Below, one piece after another: positions 63,951 through 64,000 of a stretch of 64,000 bases of DNA. Positions within the stretch are counted from its first letter, which is position 1. Every line of letters begins with the position of its first letter. The translations under genes were made by a program, and so were the position numbers. The DNA is taken from positions 248,001-312,000 of the forward strand of contig JAFLCW010000001.1 in assembly GCA_017302165.1 (NCBI GenBank). The letters run 5' to 3'. The stretch comes from Alphaproteobacteria bacterium (GTDB lineage Bacteria > Pseudomonadota > Alphaproteobacteria > Micavibrionales > Micavibrionaceae). The notes below the pieces were generated by a model. It saw nothing but the letters and a program-made list of their open reading frames with translations. It was not told where the DNA came from and did not search any database.

Positions 63951-64000
63951 ATGCGCCAAAACGGTCCCGTTACCCAACGCGAAGTATTTATGAAAGAGGG
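63951..64000 (+). CDS. Aer-like PAS-domain protein, N-terminal fragment (runs off right end)
   Basis: The ATG at 63951 begins MRQNGPVTQREVFMKEG-type sequence, the conserved N-terminus of Aer-type PAS proteins (aerotaxis receptors and PAS-containing chemotaxis proteins). AAGAGA lies about eight bases upstream. Only about 16 residues are inside the window, so downstream domains cannot be judged. Confidence 0.7.
   Translation, partial: MRQNGPVTQREVFMKE

Overview
The window looks like an origin-proximal piece of a chromosome from a moderate-GC alphaproteobacterium (a Rhodospirillales- or Micavibrio-like lineage is my guess; the exact order cannot be fixed from this sequence). The reasons are the gene order hemH-hemJ-rho-mnmE-mnmG-rsmG-parA-parB with holA, lptE and leuS close by, a SAM-II riboswitch, DUF6489- and DUF3576-type proteins, and split his genes near hslVU. 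Three perfect 14-bp parS palindromes lie inside mnmG and rsmG, next to parAB. Together with hemH at the left edge, this suggests that the replication origin lies just outside the left end. No CRISPR array, insertion sequence or rRNA was seen. One tRNA, Ser(GGA), is present.

Layout. 1-12.7 kb: haem synthesis (hemH partial, hemJ), rho with a clear sigma70-type promoter, an eight-CxxC zinc-finger membrane protein, tRNA-modification genes mnmE and mnmG split by an AT-rich nuclease-like gene, rsmG, parA and parB. 12.7-22.5 kb: holA, then an AT-rich SAM-II-controlled operon (78-aa protein, methionine S-methyltransferase-like enzyme, homocysteine S-methyltransferase, 100-aa protein), an M20 amidohydrolase, lptE, a degenerate glutamyl-tRNA-reductase-like gene, leuS and a lipoprotein. 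22.5-29.2 kb: tandem porins, a YggS protein, an atypical winged-helix regulator, several hypotheticals and an Smr protein. 29.2-34.8 kb: a tight operon of SET-domain, GNAT, FemAB/GNAT-like and RimK-like ATP-grasp genes downstream of hslVU. 34.9-44.5 kb: a TerC protein, hisB, hisD, hisH, hisE, hisF and hisA dispersed on both strands, two proteins with twin-arginine signals, and a HIT protein. 44.6-54.5 kb: a YifB/ComM ATPase, phospholipid synthesis (CDP-alcohol transferase, pssA, psd), a LOG protein, a diguanylate cyclase and a UvrD/PcrA helicase. 54.5-62.3 kb: an epimerase-like protein, a SurA-like chaperone, rsmA, gmk, an SDR, an ArsR regulator, two glycosyltransferases, a hydrolase and tRNA-Ser. 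62.3-64 kb: an AT-rich segment after the tRNA with a HEPN-like gene, then the first codons of an Aer-like PAS protein running off the right end.

Most of the window is housekeeping. The parts most worth following are the SAM-II-regulated S-methylmethionine cluster, the SET/GNAT/GNAT/ATP-grasp operon, the zinc-finger membrane protein with two periodic sets of four CxxC, the GluTR-like relic and the HEPN-like gene behind tRNA-Ser. All family calls come from reading motifs by eye; no database was searched.
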